Part shown: positions 45,741-55,689 of the stretch, piece by piece
How positions within the stretch are numbered: position 1 is the stretch's first letter
Layout: each line of letters starts with the position of its first letter
Assembly (NCBI RefSeq): GCF_025751555.1
Contig: NZ_JAOWLB010000025.1
Span: forward strand, 1 to 59,789
From: Ruegeria aquimaris
GTDB taxonomy: Bacteria; Pseudomonadota; Alphaproteobacteria; Rhodobacterales; Rhodobacteraceae
Length of the DNA: 59,789 nt
Reading direction: 5' to 3'
Program-made: the position numbers and the translations under genes
Notes under the pieces: generated by a model
Database searches by the model: none
Seen by the model: the letters and a program-made list of their open reading frames with translations, nothing else
What the model was told of the DNA's origin: nothing

Positions 45741-46744
45741 TCCGTCTGAATCGGATTGACCGCCACAGAGGGCGCCGCAACGGTGTGTCGCGTCTGCCAG
45801 AGCGACAAAGCGATGCCGCCGATCAGCAGCGTTGCGGTGACACCAAGTGAGATCACGGCAGGCATCTTCTCGATCCCCAGAAGCTCTGCCCCGATGACCT
45901 TGGCGCCGATGAAGACGAGCACCAGCGAGACCGCGGTCTTGAGATGGATGAAGCGATGCATCATCGCCGAGAGCGCAAAATAAAGCGCCCGCAAGCCGAG
46001 AATGGCGAAGATGTTCGAGGTATAGACGATATAGGGGTCGGTGGTGATCGCGAAGATGGCGGGGATCGAGTCGACGGCGAAGATCACGTCTGCCAGTTCG
46101 ACCATGACGAGCGCGAGAAAAAGCGGCGTGACGAAGAGCTTGGAGGCTCCTGAGGTGCCGACTGGCTGGCGCACGACGAACCGCTCGCCATGGAGCCCGT
46201 CGGTCACGTTGAAGCGGCGGCGCATGAAGCGCAGAACCGGGTTGTGCGCAACGTCATATTCCGCGTCGCCGTCGCGCAGCATCTTGATGCCGGTGAGGAT
46301 CAGGAATGCCGCGAAGATCAGCAGCACCCACTCGAAGTGTTCGACCACCGCAGCACCAACGCCAATCATGATCCCGCGCAGGATGATCACGCCGAGGATG
46401 CCGCAGACAAGGACCCGGTGCTGATAGGCGCGCGGCACGCCGAAATAGGCAAAGATCATCGCGATGACAAAGATATTGTCCATCGCGAGGCTTTTCTCGA
46501 CGACAAAGCCGGTAAGGTAGAGAAGCGCCGCCCGTTCGCCCATGAATTGCCAGATCCAGAGCGAAAACAGGAGGCCGACGCTGACGTAAAACGCGGAGAG
46601 CAACAGGCTCTCGCGCACGCCGATCTCGTGGGATTTCCGATGCAGCACGCCGAGGTCGAAGACTAGGAGCGCCACAATGAGGCACAGGAAGAGCACCCAG
46701 CTCCACAGGGGCTTGCCAAGACAGTCGAGTGACAGAAGATCCAA
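45737..46744 (-). CDS. TerC/Alx family integral membrane protein
   Basis: 335 residues and about eight to nine membrane helices. The acidic family motifs are KSLAMDNIFVIAMIFAYF and ELADVIFAVDSIPAIFAIT. TerC/Alx proteins are linked to metal (manganese or calcium) export and metalation of secreted proteins, and to tellurite resistance. The start is a TTG at 46744 with GGAG eight bases upstream. In some bacteria the alx leader carries a manganese riboswitch (yybP-ykoY); I could not find a convincing one in the sequence upstream. Confidence 0.86.
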   Translation of the reverse strand: MDLLSLDCLGKPLWSWVLFLCLIVALLVFDLGVLHRKSHEIGVRESLLLSAFYVSVGLLFSLWIWQFMGERAALLYLTGFVVEKSLAMDNIFVIAMIFAYFGVPRAYQHRVLVCGILGVIILRGIMIGVGAAVVEHFEWVLLIFAAFLILTGIKMLRDGDAEYDVAHNPVLRFMRRRFNVTDGLHGERFVVRQPVGTSGASKLFVTPLFLALVMVELADVIFAVDSIPAIFAITTDPYIVYTSNIFAILGLRALYFALSAMMHRFIHLKTAVSLVLVFIGAKVIGAELLGIEKMPAVISLGVTATLLIGGIALSLWQTRHTVAAPSVAVNPIQTE

Positions 46745-47551
46745 GATTGGGCTCCGGAATTGACCCGCCCGCAGAGGCGGTCAGAGACGGCGACCATGTA
46801 GATCGACGCAAGATCGGAACCCGAGCCATCGATAAATGGGAATTGCCGAAACTCCGGCAAGCCCGGTCGAAAAGAATATTTCCAGACGGTCGATTGAACG
46901 GCAGAAGGCCGCGAGCGATGCAGGCTTCGATCATCGTCGGCGAGACGCCACGACCCACAGAACAGGCGGTTGTTGGAGCCGGGGCCCAAACCACCAAAAT
47001 TCACCGGGGCTCAAACCGCAAGTTGACCCAACATGGTTATCAATAAAAATCAAATGGTTGGACGGCGATACAGCAAAAACGCCCAAGACAATAGGTCGAG
47101 AGTATATCGACCTAGAGAGACCAAGCGGGCCGCCCCGAGCCACGGCCGGTTCACAGCCCCTCCCGCATAACCCTCGAAAACAACAGAAAAAAGGCTCGGT
47201 GGCGATCCACTGGCCTACAAACGAAAAGCCAGGGGGGCTGACTTTCACAGCAGCGGTGAACACCTACCTAGTCGAAACGCCCGCTGCTGTCGGCACCAAG
47301 GCGACTGGCAAGGCGGTGCTTTGGCAGCCCATTGCTGTTTTGTGCCGTGATTGATTTGTGATACCGTAGCGCGCACTGAGTTCGCAGGCGACGCCGGGCG
47401 GTTCGGCCAATTATTAAGGCACGAACCTGCTGTTTGCACAAACCCGTATTTATCTGCGTGACATCGGATCACTCGAAACGATTTCACGCGTTCCGGTCCT
47501 TCTGCGGTCTCCCACTAAACAGGAATACTCATTGGTTATTGAGTCTTTCAA
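46745..47551. other. Long stretch without a supported gene
   Basis: About 800 bases, AT-richer than the window average, particularly 47000-47200 and 47330-47550. Frames on both strands (for example 172 codons at 46836-47354 +) lack protein-like composition, a ribosome site and any recognised motif. A GCCGGGGCCCA / CACCGGGGCTCA near-repeat lies at about 46979-47013. The promoters for terC (minus) and RTX-6 (plus) should lie here. Confidence 0.5.
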
Positions 47552-48755
47552 ATGTCTGATTTGGCAAGCCGCGAGACCAATCCGGGTAGCGTTCTTTTTC
47601 ATGAAAGCGCTGTTTCGGCGGCGGTGCTCGGAACGGATTCCTTCGACGTTGTCGAAGGCACCGCTGGCAATGATACCCTGGACGGGTTGGGGGTGACGAC
47701 ACCTTGTTCGGCTATGACGGCGATGATCGGCTGATCGGGGTGCGGGCAACGACAACCTGTTCGGCGGTCTGGGCGACGATGTGCTGATCGGCGGCCCCGG
47801 CTCTGATCGGCTGCACGGCGAAGGCGGTTTGGGAGACAGGGTTATCCTGGACTACAACACCACCGATGTGACCATCTCGCTAAGCGGGTCGTTCTTTACC
47901 TTCCAGTCCTTTGAAGGGGCCGACGAGATCATCGGCGTCGAGATTTTCCAGTTCCTAGACCAGACGCTGGATGTGGCCGGCCTTCTGGATCTGATGCGCG
48001 GGCCTGTCGCTGGCACACGTATCGTCGGCACCCCTGATGCTGACGCGCTGGGTGGCGATGCGGGCGCGGATACGATCGAAGGACTTGACGGAAACGACCG
48101 CATTCTTGGGCGGGACGGCAATGACAACATCCAGGCAGGCGATGGATCTGACACCGTGAACGGTGGCACCGGGGATGATACCATCCTTGGCGGAGAGACA
48201 GGCGCGGACTTGCGCGATGAGATCTACGGCGATGACGGCAATGACAGCATCGACGCCGGAGCCGGCAACGATCTCGTTTATGGGATGAACGGCAACGACA
48301 CGATCGCGGGCGGCGCCGGGGTCGACGAATTGCAGGGTCAGGATGGCGACGACGTCATCACCGGATCGAGCTTTTCCGACCTCGTGTTCGGCGGCGCGGG
48401 CGACGACTTCGTCAACGGCGGTTTCCGGCATGACCGGATCAACGGTGGCACCGGCGCGGACAAGTTCTTTCATGTCGGTGTCGAGGGTCACGGGTCGGAC
48501 TGGGTGCAGGACTACAGTTCGGCCGAAGGCGATGTTCTGCTCTTTGGCAATGCCTCCGCCACCCGCACGCAGTTCCAGGTGAACTTTGCGCATACGGAAG
48601 ACGCCGAGGGCGAGCGCGCGGGTGACGATGCGGTGCAAGAGGCGTTTGTGATCTATAGACCCACGGGCCAGATCATGTGGGCGCTTGTGGACGGGCAAGG
48701 GCAGGACAGCATCAACCTGCAAATCGGCAGGGACGTTTTTGATCTCCTGGCCTGA
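47552..48755 (+). pseudogene. RTX-6: RTX protein gene with two single-base frameshifts
   Basis: The first frame (from ATG 47552) gives SDLASRETNPGSVLFHESAV and then GTAGNDTLDGLG, the start of an RTX block. After a run of five G (47689-47693) the RTX sequence ([15 protein letters not shown]) continues in the next frame, and after a run of four G (47737-47740) it moves again (GAGNDNLFGGLGDDVLIGG) into the long frame that ends at 48755. Adding one G at each place restores one protein of about 400 residues. Residues ~90-160 form a VILDYNTTDVTISLSG/FEFLDQ-type domain, then RTX repeats and the shared C-terminal domain. A decayed gene, a phase-variable gene and a sequencing error are all possible. 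Confidence 0.75.
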
Positions 48756-48864
48756 TCGCCACCTTGCTTCCCGAGACATCGAGGTTGATCTAAATCATAT
48801 CGAAAGTGGAATGTAACGTTCAGGCTTGGTCGGAGAATTGTCTCGATCAAGTCTGGAGGTCTGA

Positions 48865-51800
48865 ATGTCCATCGGTAACTACTGGTTTCGGCCTGACGGT
48901 TCCGAGTTCGCCGTCAACAACGCACGCGCATCGGTCGTCGGGGCGTTTTCGGATGGCGTCAACATTACGGTGCTCGACAACGGCAATATCGTTGCAGTCT
49001 GGGACGATGCCACAGCGCCCAGTTCGATCCACGCCCAGATTTTGACGCCCGAGGGCACACCCGTCGGCGACAGCTTCCAGATCAGCCAACCCTCTCTGGT
49101 GCCCGGCGGCGGTGAGTTGCCCCATTGGAGCCCGACCGTCACCCCTACCGCAGCGGGCGGGTTCTTTGTCGCCTGGGTCGTCGAGGAATACAATGGCGGC
49201 TACAACACCGGCCGTAACGTGCTGGGGCGAACCTATGACGCCAGCGGAACCGCCTTGAACGACCAGTTCGTCGTTGCCAACCAGGTCAGCGACAGCGGTT
49301 GGGTCGTCACCAGCAGTTGGGAGACCTACCCCTCGCTCGACACGCTGTCTGATGGCCGCATCGTCATGGCCTTCTACGACGATCTCGACATCACGGTGAA
49401 GGTCCTCTCGGCAGATGGCACCAGCACATTGCAAAACACCCATGTCAACACCTCCTCGACCACGCTTTGGCAGCGGGATCCGTCCGTTGCAGCGCTGTCC
49501 GGGGGCGGGTTCGTCGTCTCCTGGTCCGACGATCTGGAGGACGAAGGCGGCCATGGCGTCTATGCCCAGATCTACGATGCCACCGGAGCGGCGGTGGGCG
49601 GGAACTTCCGGGTGAACTCGGACTCCACCGGAGTGCAGAACAGCCCGGTAGCGGTCGGCCTGGCAGGCGGTGGGTTTGCCATCGCCTTCGCCGACAGCTG
49701 GGCCGAGCATATCCCCGATAGCTGGAACCATGTTGCCGTGCGCGTCTATGACGCCGCGGGAAATCCGCTGGGGGCCGACATCCATGCCGACCCGCACCTT
49801 GGCGATGGTCAGGGCGGCGCCTATGATATCGGCATGGAGGCGCTGCCCGACGGCGGTTTCATGATCCTGCGCACGCGGCATGTCGATTACCACGATGTGC
49901 GCAACGACATCTATGGCACCCGCTACGACGCTGCGGGCAACCAGATGGGCGACAGTTTCCTGATCAACAGCTTCCAGACCTACCACCAGTCGAAGCCCCG
50001 CGTGGTCGCGCTCGAAGATGGCCAGATCGCTACCGTCTGGTACGACTGGGGCAGCACCGACCGTGCAAACGGCCTTTACGGTCAAGTGTTCGACGTTGCC
50101 CAACTTGGCGGCACGCCGACCGAAGAGGATGACGTGATCGTCTTCGACGACAGCGGCCATGATGTGGATCTGCTGGGCGGCAACGACCAGGCCCTTGGCG
50201 GGACCGAGGACGACACCTTCCGTGGTGGTGCAGGCAACGACCGTCTTGGCGGCGCGGGTGGCAATGACAACCTGATCGGCGACGCGGGCAACGACACGCT
50301 CGAAGGCGGCGACGGAGATGACATGCTGCGCGGCGGTGCCGGCGATGACCTGATGACCGGCGGCGACGGCGCGGACGAGTACGTCATCGAACCCGGCGGC
50401 GGCGCCGACCGGATCACCGATTTCGACCGGTCCCAGGACCGGCTCAGTTTTGACGGGGTCGATACCGGCGCCGCCACCGGTGCAAATGTGGATGGGAACA
50501 GGGTCATCACCTTCGAAGACGGGGCCACCTTGACCCTTGTCGGGTTCGGAGCGAACAATGCGCCCACCGGCAGGCCCGCGATCACCGGCACCGCCCGTCA
50601 GGGCGAAAGCCTCGGTGTCGATCTGACCAGCATCGCGGATGCCGACGGGTTCGATCCGGCAGACGTGGACATTCAGTGGCTACGTGACGGCACGGAGCTG
50701 CCCGGCGCCACCGGCGCGACCTATGCCCTCGGACAAGAGGATGTCGGTAGCCGCATCTCGGTTCGCATCACCTATGTCGACGGGTTCTTCATAGAAGAGT
50801 CCATGACCAGCGCCATCACCAGCGCGATCGAGAACGTCAACGACGCGCCCACAGGTGAGGTGGCGATCTCCGGCATAGCCGCACAGGGCGAGACCTTGAC
50901 CGCCGACGCCTCGACCGTCGCGGATGTCGATGGGTTCGACCCGGCGGCCGCATCGGGTCAATGGCTGCGCGACGGCACGGCCATTTCCGGCGCCACCGCT
51001 AATACCTACACCCTGACCCAGGCAGACGTCGGGGCCGAAATCTCCTTTGCCTACAGCTACACCGACGGTTTCGGCTTCCGTGAAACCGTGACCAGCGCCG
51101 CCACGGACGCGGTCGAAAACGTCAACGACGCGCCCACGGGTGACGTGGTGATCTCCGGCACGGCCAAGCAGGGCGAGACTCTGACCGCCGACGCTTCGGG
51201 GGTTGCCGATGCCGATGGCATTGTCGATGGGTCGCAGAGCTACCAGTGGCTGCGCGACGGCACGGTCATCCCCGGGGCGACGGCGGCCAGTTACCTGCTG
51301 ACCGCAGCCGATGTGGGCGCAACCGTCTCGGTGCGCTTCTCCTATGGCGACGGTCAGGGGACGGTCGAAAGCCTTACCGCTGTGGGCGCCGGGACGGTCG
51401 AACCCGATCACCTATCCCTGACCGGCACGCCGGAGGCCGACGTCCTCGTCGGCGGGCCGGGGGACGACACCATCCTGGGCCTCGACGGCAACGACCGGCT
51501 CTTGGGCGAGGCAGGCAATGACAGCATGGATGGCGGTCTGGGCGCCGATACGCTCAACGGCGGCGATGGCGATGACATCATCATCGGCGGCCCGTCCGAG
51601 GGCGATCTGCGCGACGTGATCTTTGCAGGTGAGGGCAATGACAGCGTCGATGCGGGCGCGGGCAATGACCAGGTCTTTGGCCAGGGCGGCAACGATACCA
51701 TTGCCGGTGGCGCGGGCGTGGACGAGATCCAGGGTCAGGATGGCGACGATGTCATCACCGGTTCGGCGTTTTCCGATCTGGTGTTCGGCGGCGCCGGGAA

Positions 51801-52152
51801 TGACTTCGTCAATGGCGGCTTCGGGCATGACCGGATCAATGGCGGCACTGGCGCCGACAAGTTCTTCCATGTTGGTGTCGAAGGGCATGGCTCGGACTGG
51901 GTGCAGGATTACAGTTCTGCCGAGGGGGACGTGCTCCTGTTCGGCAACACGACCGCCACCCGTGCCGACTTCCAGGTGAACTTCGCGCATACGCAGAACG
52001 CCGAGGGCGAACGTGCGGGCGACGATGCCGTACAAGAGGCCTTCGTGATCTATCGCCCCACCGGTCAGATCATGTGGGCGCTGGTCGATGGTCAGGGGCA
52101 GTCAGCGATCAACCTGCAAATCGGCAGCGAGGTGTTCGACCTGCTGGCCTGA
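48865..52152 (+). CDS. RTX-7: large RTX protein with propeller-like repeats and three Ig-like domains
   Basis: 1095 residues. Residues ~1-420 contain repeats of the form GGFFVAWVVEEYNGG and GGFVVSWSDDLEDEGGHGVY, a pattern seen in large secreted proteins and likely a beta-propeller. A first RTX block covers ~425-520. Three Ig/cadherin-like repeats follow (~565-860), each with QWLRDGTxIxGATxxxY and ending in NVNDAPTG. A second RTX block and the shared C-terminal domain close the protein. Start ATG 48865 with GGAGG five bases upstream; no signal peptide. The closest relative of its final ~240 residues is RTX-1, 50 kb away on the other strand. Probably an adhesin-like extracellular protein, function not known. 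Confidence 0.87.
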   Translation: MSIGNYWFRPDGSEFAVNNARASVVGAFSDGVNITVLDNGNIVAVWDDATAPSSIHAQILTPEGTPVGDSFQISQPSLVPGGGELPHWSPTVTPTAAGGFFVAWVVEEYNGGYNTGRNVLGRTYDASGTALNDQFVVANQVSDSGWVVTSSWETYPSLDTLSDGRIVMAFYDDLDITVKVLSADGTSTLQNTHVNTSSTTLWQRDPSVAALSGGGFVVSWSDDLEDEGGHGVYAQIYDATGAAVGGNFRVNSDSTGVQNSPVAVGLAGGGFAIAFADSWAEHIPDSWNHVAVRVYDAAGNPLGADIHADPHLGDGQGGAYDIGMEALPDGGFMILRTRHVDYHDVRNDIYGTRYDAAGNQMGDSFLINSFQTYHQSKPRVVALEDGQIATVWYDWGSTDRANGLYGQVFDVAQLGGTPTEEDDVIVFDDSGHDVDLLGGNDQALGGTEDDTFRGGAGNDRLGGAGGNDNLIGDAGNDTLEGGDGDDMLRGGAGDDLMTGGDGADEYVIEPGGGADRITDFDRSQDRLSFDGVDTGAATGANVDGNRVITFEDGATLTLVGFGANNAPTGRPAITGTARQGESLGVDLTSIADADGFDPADVDIQWLRDGTELPGATGATYALGQEDVGSRISVRITYVDGFFIEESMTSAITSAIENVNDAPTGEVAISGIAAQGETLTADASTVADVDGFDPAAASGQWLRDGTAISGATANTYTLTQADVGAEISFAYSYTDGFGFRETVTSAATDAVENVNDAPTGDVVISGTAKQGETLTADASGVADADGIVDGSQSYQWLRDGTVIPGATAASYLLTAADVGATVSVRFSYGDGQGTVESLTAVGAGTVEPDHLSLTGTPEADVLVGGPGDDTILGLDGNDRLLGEAGNDSMDGGLGADTLNGGDGDDIIIGGPSEGDLRDVIFAGEGNDSVDAGAGNDQVFGQGGNDTIAGGAGVDEIQGQDGDDVITGSAFSDLVFGGAGNDFVNGGFGHDRINGGTGADKFFHVGVEGHGSDWVQDYSSAEGDVLLFGNTTATRADFQVNFAHTQNAEGERAGDDAVQEAFVIYRPTGQIMWALVDGQGQSAINLQIGSEVFDLLA

Positions 52153-52336
52153 TCGCGCGTTTGCTGTGAGTCCGGCCGGGGCGGCGACAGCTATCTCGCG
52201 ACCGGGGAGATTGCGGATTGCGCCAGTCTTGGGCGTGATCGGTATAACTTCGAAATGACCGCGCTTTGTCCCGGTTCGGTTGTCGATACGCGATACCAGC
52301 GCGCCAACGGATCGCCACAAAAGGGAGGAACTGACC

Positions 52337-54715
52337 GTGTCTGCAACAACGGATCGCACCCGTAACATATCCGCCAATCCCGATACTGGTGACATCCCGC
52401 TGGCAATCGCGCCTCCACCGGATTCGGAAACGACGATCACCATTCTCAGCCTGCCGGAAATCGGTGACATCATCCTGCCCGGCGCCGCGCCGCTGGCCCC
52501 CGGACAGGAAATATCGGCAGACCAGCTTTCGCGCCTTGCATACCGCCCGGACACGACCGGGGCCGGCAGTGACTTGTTCACATACCAGTTCACTGAAACC
52601 AGCGGTCGGCGAACCGAGATCGGGGTCGACGTCACCACAACCGGCGCTCTGTCCGGCACTGCCCTCTACTTCCGGGCCACCTCCGATGCATTCGGGCGCG
52701 AGCTCTGGCGCTTGTTGCCAACCGGTCAGGTCGCGCAAGTGGCCGACATCTACGAAGGCCCCAACGACGGCGCGCCAAACAACCTCACCCGGTTGGGTGA
52801 CACGATCTATTTCTCTGCCCGCACCCCGATCAATACGCGCGACGACACCGGGGCCGAGCCATGGCGTGTGGGCCCGGATGGGGTTGTCGTCCAACTGGAG
52901 GAAATCAACCCGGGTCCACCGCATGGCAACCCGAACGATTTCACCCCGTTCATGGGAACGCTGTACTTCGAGGCAACAAACGAAGACACCGGCTATGAAC
53001 TCTATCGGATCGGTTCCGACGGGAATGCCGAACTTGTCGCCGATATCAATCCGGGCCCGGCGGATTCCATTGCCAAGTCGTTCACGGTCTACGGGGATGC
53101 GCTGTATTTCTCGGCCAAGACCGACGCGCTGGGAACCGAACTCTGGCGCGTCACCGCATCCGGCGAGGTCGAACAGGTCCGGGACATCAAGACCGGCAGC
53201 GGAAGCTCCAGCCCGGGCGAGTTCACCCTGTTTGATGGCGCGCTCTACTTTGCGGCAAACGGGGACAGCGGCGGTTCACAGTTGTGGCGCGTCGATCCCG
53301 ACGGTGTCGCCCGGCAGGTGACCACACAGGAACAAGTCGGGTTCAACGCCATCCCGCGGGCCTTGCAGGTTTTCGACGACCAATTGTGGTTCCAGGCCGA
53401 CGATCCGGCCTTTGGCGGTGCATTCGATCTCTATCGGCTGGGCGCAGGCGACATTCCGGAACTGGTTCATGATTTCCGGGTTGGCGGCCTGTTCTCGGAA
53501 ATCCGCGAGATGCAGGTGTTCGGCAACGCGCTCTACTTCACCATTGGCGAATGGGCCGAAGACGGCAGCCCCCTGGGCAACGAGCTTTGGCGCGCGTTCT
53601 CGGACGGTACCGTTGAACTGGTGGCCGACATCAATCCCGGCGGATCCTCATCCAGCGCCCATGATTTTATCGTCTTCGGTACATCCCTGTATTTCACCGC
53701 CGAGGACGGTATTCATGGGCGGGAACTCTGGCGCGTGGATGCCGATGGCATTCCCGGCCTGGTCCGGGACCTCAACCCCGGAGAAGACAGCGGCGCGGGC
53801 AACCTGCATGTGTATGACGGCGCACTCTATTTCGTCGGCAACGACGGGCTGACTGGGTCCGAACTGTGGCGGATGACGGCGGACGAAACATTCGAACGGG
53901 TTGCCGATATCCACGATGGTCCGGGAGACTCCTACCCCGGTGGCTTCGTTGCCTTGCCGATCGAGGCCACCATCGGCATGTCGGATGGAAGTGTTCTCGA
54001 CGATGTTCTGTTCGGCTCCGATGCAGCGGACCGGGCCGAGGGCGGTCCGGGGAACGACCGGATGTCCGGGCTTGGCGGAAACGACAGTCTCGATGGCGGT
54101 CTGGGTGCCGATACGCTCAACGGCGGCGATGGCGATGACATCATCATCGGTGGCCCTTCCGAGGATGACCTGCGCGACGTGATCTATGCGGGCGAGGGCA
54201 ATGACAGCGTCGATGCCGGTGCAGGCAACGACCTGATCTTCGGTCAGGGCGGCAACGACACTATCGCGGGCGGCTTTGGCGTCGATGAGATCCAGGGGCA
54301 GGACGGGGATGATGTGATTACCGGTTCCGCCTTCTCGGATCTGGTCTTTGGCGGCGCCGGGAACGATTTCGTCAATGGCGGCTTTGGCCATGACCGCATC
54401 AATGGCGGTTCGGGCGCCGACAAGTTTTTCCATGTCGGAGTCGAAGGCCACGGGTCGGACTGGGTGCAGGATTACAGTTCTGCCGAGGGCGATGTCCTCC
54501 TGTTCGGCAATACCGCCGCCACCCGCGCCGATTTCCAGGTCAACTTCGCCCATACCCAGAACGCCGAAGGTGAGCGTGCGGGCGACGATGCGGTGCAGGA
54601 GGCTTTCGTGATCTATCGCCCCACGGGCCAGATCATGTGGGCGCTCGTGGATGGTCAGGGGCAGTCCAGCATCAACCTGCAAATCGGATCGGAGCTGTTC
54701 GACCTTCTGACCTGA
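52337..54715 (+). CDS. RTX-8: WRV-type propeller protein with RTX C-terminus
   Basis: 792 residues. After a short N-terminal region rich in Pro, Thr and Ala, ~10 repeats of about 45 residues carry ALYFxAxxxxxGxELWRV (GRELWRLLPTGQVAQVADI, GTELWRVTASGEVEQVRDI, GNELWRAFSDGTVELVADI), a beta-propeller related in style to the ELWxxDGT repeats of RTX-4 but without the DGT. RTX repeats and the shared C-terminal domain follow from ~560. The start is a GTG at 52337 with GGAGG about 8 bases upstream; a TTG at 52280 is in frame but has no ribosome site. No signal peptide. Third gene of the RTX-6/7/8 run on this strand. Confidence 0.86.
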   Translation: MSATTDRTRNISANPDTGDIPLAIAPPPDSETTITILSLPEIGDIILPGAAPLAPGQEISADQLSRLAYRPDTTGAGSDLFTYQFTETSGRRTEIGVDVTTTGALSGTALYFRATSDAFGRELWRLLPTGQVAQVADIYEGPNDGAPNNLTRLGDTIYFSARTPINTRDDTGAEPWRVGPDGVVVQLEEINPGPPHGNPNDFTPFMGTLYFEATNEDTGYELYRIGSDGNAELVADINPGPADSIAKSFTVYGDALYFSAKTDALGTELWRVTASGEVEQVRDIKTGSGSSSPGEFTLFDGALYFAANGDSGGSQLWRVDPDGVARQVTTQEQVGFNAIPRALQVFDDQLWFQADDPAFGGAFDLYRLGAGDIPELVHDFRVGGLFSEIREMQVFGNALYFTIGEWAEDGSPLGNELWRAFSDGTVELVADINPGGSSSSAHDFIVFGTSLYFTAEDGIHGRELWRVDADGIPGLVRDLNPGEDSGAGNLHVYDGALYFVGNDGLTGSELWRMTADETFERVADIHDGPGDSYPGGFVALPIEATIGMSDGSVLDDVLFGSDAADRAEGGPGNDRMSGLGGNDSLDGGLGADTLNGGDGDDIIIGGPSEDDLRDVIYAGEGNDSVDAGAGNDLIFGQGGNDTIAGGFGVDEIQGQDGDDVITGSAFSDLVFGGAGNDFVNGGFGHDRINGGSGADKFFHVGVEGHGSDWVQDYSSAEGDVLLFGNTAATRADFQVNFAHTQNAEGERAGDDAVQEAFVIYRPTGQIMWALVDGQGQSSINLQIGSELFDLLT
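54236..54615. repeat. Near-identical tract shared with RTX-4
   Basis: Partner of 30592-30971 in inverted orientation; two differences in 380 bases counted by eye, with clearly higher divergence on both sides. Confidence 0.75.
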
Positions 54716-54879
54716 GCCACCTTACCAACAGCCCTTCATGCGAGGTATGCGATGACTTTGGCCAGTACCCTGCGGGCATGCATCCGGACCCAGTGGATCA
54801 TCCCGTCACCTGCGGGAAAAGCCGAACTGCTGCGCATCGGGGAAGAATGCGGGCATGATATCGACGGGTTGATGGAAGT

Positions 54880-55330
54880 GGCCAAGCCCGCGCCTACAAG
54901 CGTTGGCTTGCCCAGATGCGCGGTGGACGCCCATTTCAGGCCGTGGGACGGCCGCGCCTGACGCAGGAGCTGCGCGACGTCGTCACGCGCATCGGGTCTG
55001 AAAATCTCTTGTGGGGTTACAAGCGGATCGCAGGCGAGTTGAAAAAGCTGGGACTCCATGCCGACGCCAATTCCGTCAAGCACATCCTCAATGATGCGGG
55101 CAAGCGCGAATGCCTGAATTTCGTTGTCTGCTTCAGCCGTTCCCAGTCCGACCAAATTCTTGGGACCTGGGTGCATCATTACAACACCGAGCGTCCACAT
55201 CGCGGGCGAGACATCGGGAACAACGTGCTGCAAGTCGATTTCCGACCCGTGCGCGACGGCCCGATCCGGCGCAATCGCAAGCCTGGCGGCATTGTCACAT
55301 CCTACACCCGCGAGGTGGCGTGGGTGCCAT
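54880..55330 (+). pseudogene. Decayed DDE transposase (integrase-core type)
   Basis: The frame reads ARAYKRWLAQMRGGRP, then RLTQELRDVVTRIGSENLLW and GYKRIAGELKKLG, the DNA-binding part of an rve-type transposase, and jumps after KHILNDAGKR directly to ECLNFVVCFSRSQSDQIL and YNTERPHRGRD, its C-terminal part. The region with the first two catalytic acidic residues is missing, so the gene is dead. No intact start is visible; upstream (54716-54880) is broken and downstream (55330-55689) shows nothing I can name. It lies directly behind the RTX-6/7/8 group. Confidence 0.75.
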
Positions 55331-55689
55331 GGCCGAGCGAAACCAGTCCCAAAGATGGACAGTACCGATTTCATCTTGTCGGGTTTCACCACAGCCTATG
55401 TCGTTTCACGGTAACAATAGATCAGGCCTTGCATGTATTTTGGCACCCCTCTCAGGGAAGGCCAAAGACGCTGGGGGAAGCACAGGGCCGCGGCTGGTGG
55501 ACCTTCAGAGCCGAAGCGATCCGTTTGGACCACCTGATTGCGCCAATCTGGCCGAGCCGCCGCGCAGCCGCACGATACTCTCCTGAAATCATGGCGCGCG
55601 GACGCAATGGTGTCGCTGTTTGGTACAGCGGTCCATGACGGTTCCGAGCAAGGAAATCAGAAAGCGCGGTTGGCACCTCCGCGCATTTC

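Noticed and set aside
46745-47250. Manganese riboswitch (yybP-ykoY) before terC
   Set aside because: Looked for because alx/terC leaders can carry one; I could not find the conserved core with confidence. A covariance-model search would decide.
46836-47354. 172-codon + strand frame
   Set aside because: Low-complexity, no motif, no ribosome site; in an AT-richer stretch with no sign of coding constraint.
55330-55638. Continuation of the transposase frame to 55638
   Set aside because: Sequence past TSYTREVA is not transposase-like; it is simply open by chance.
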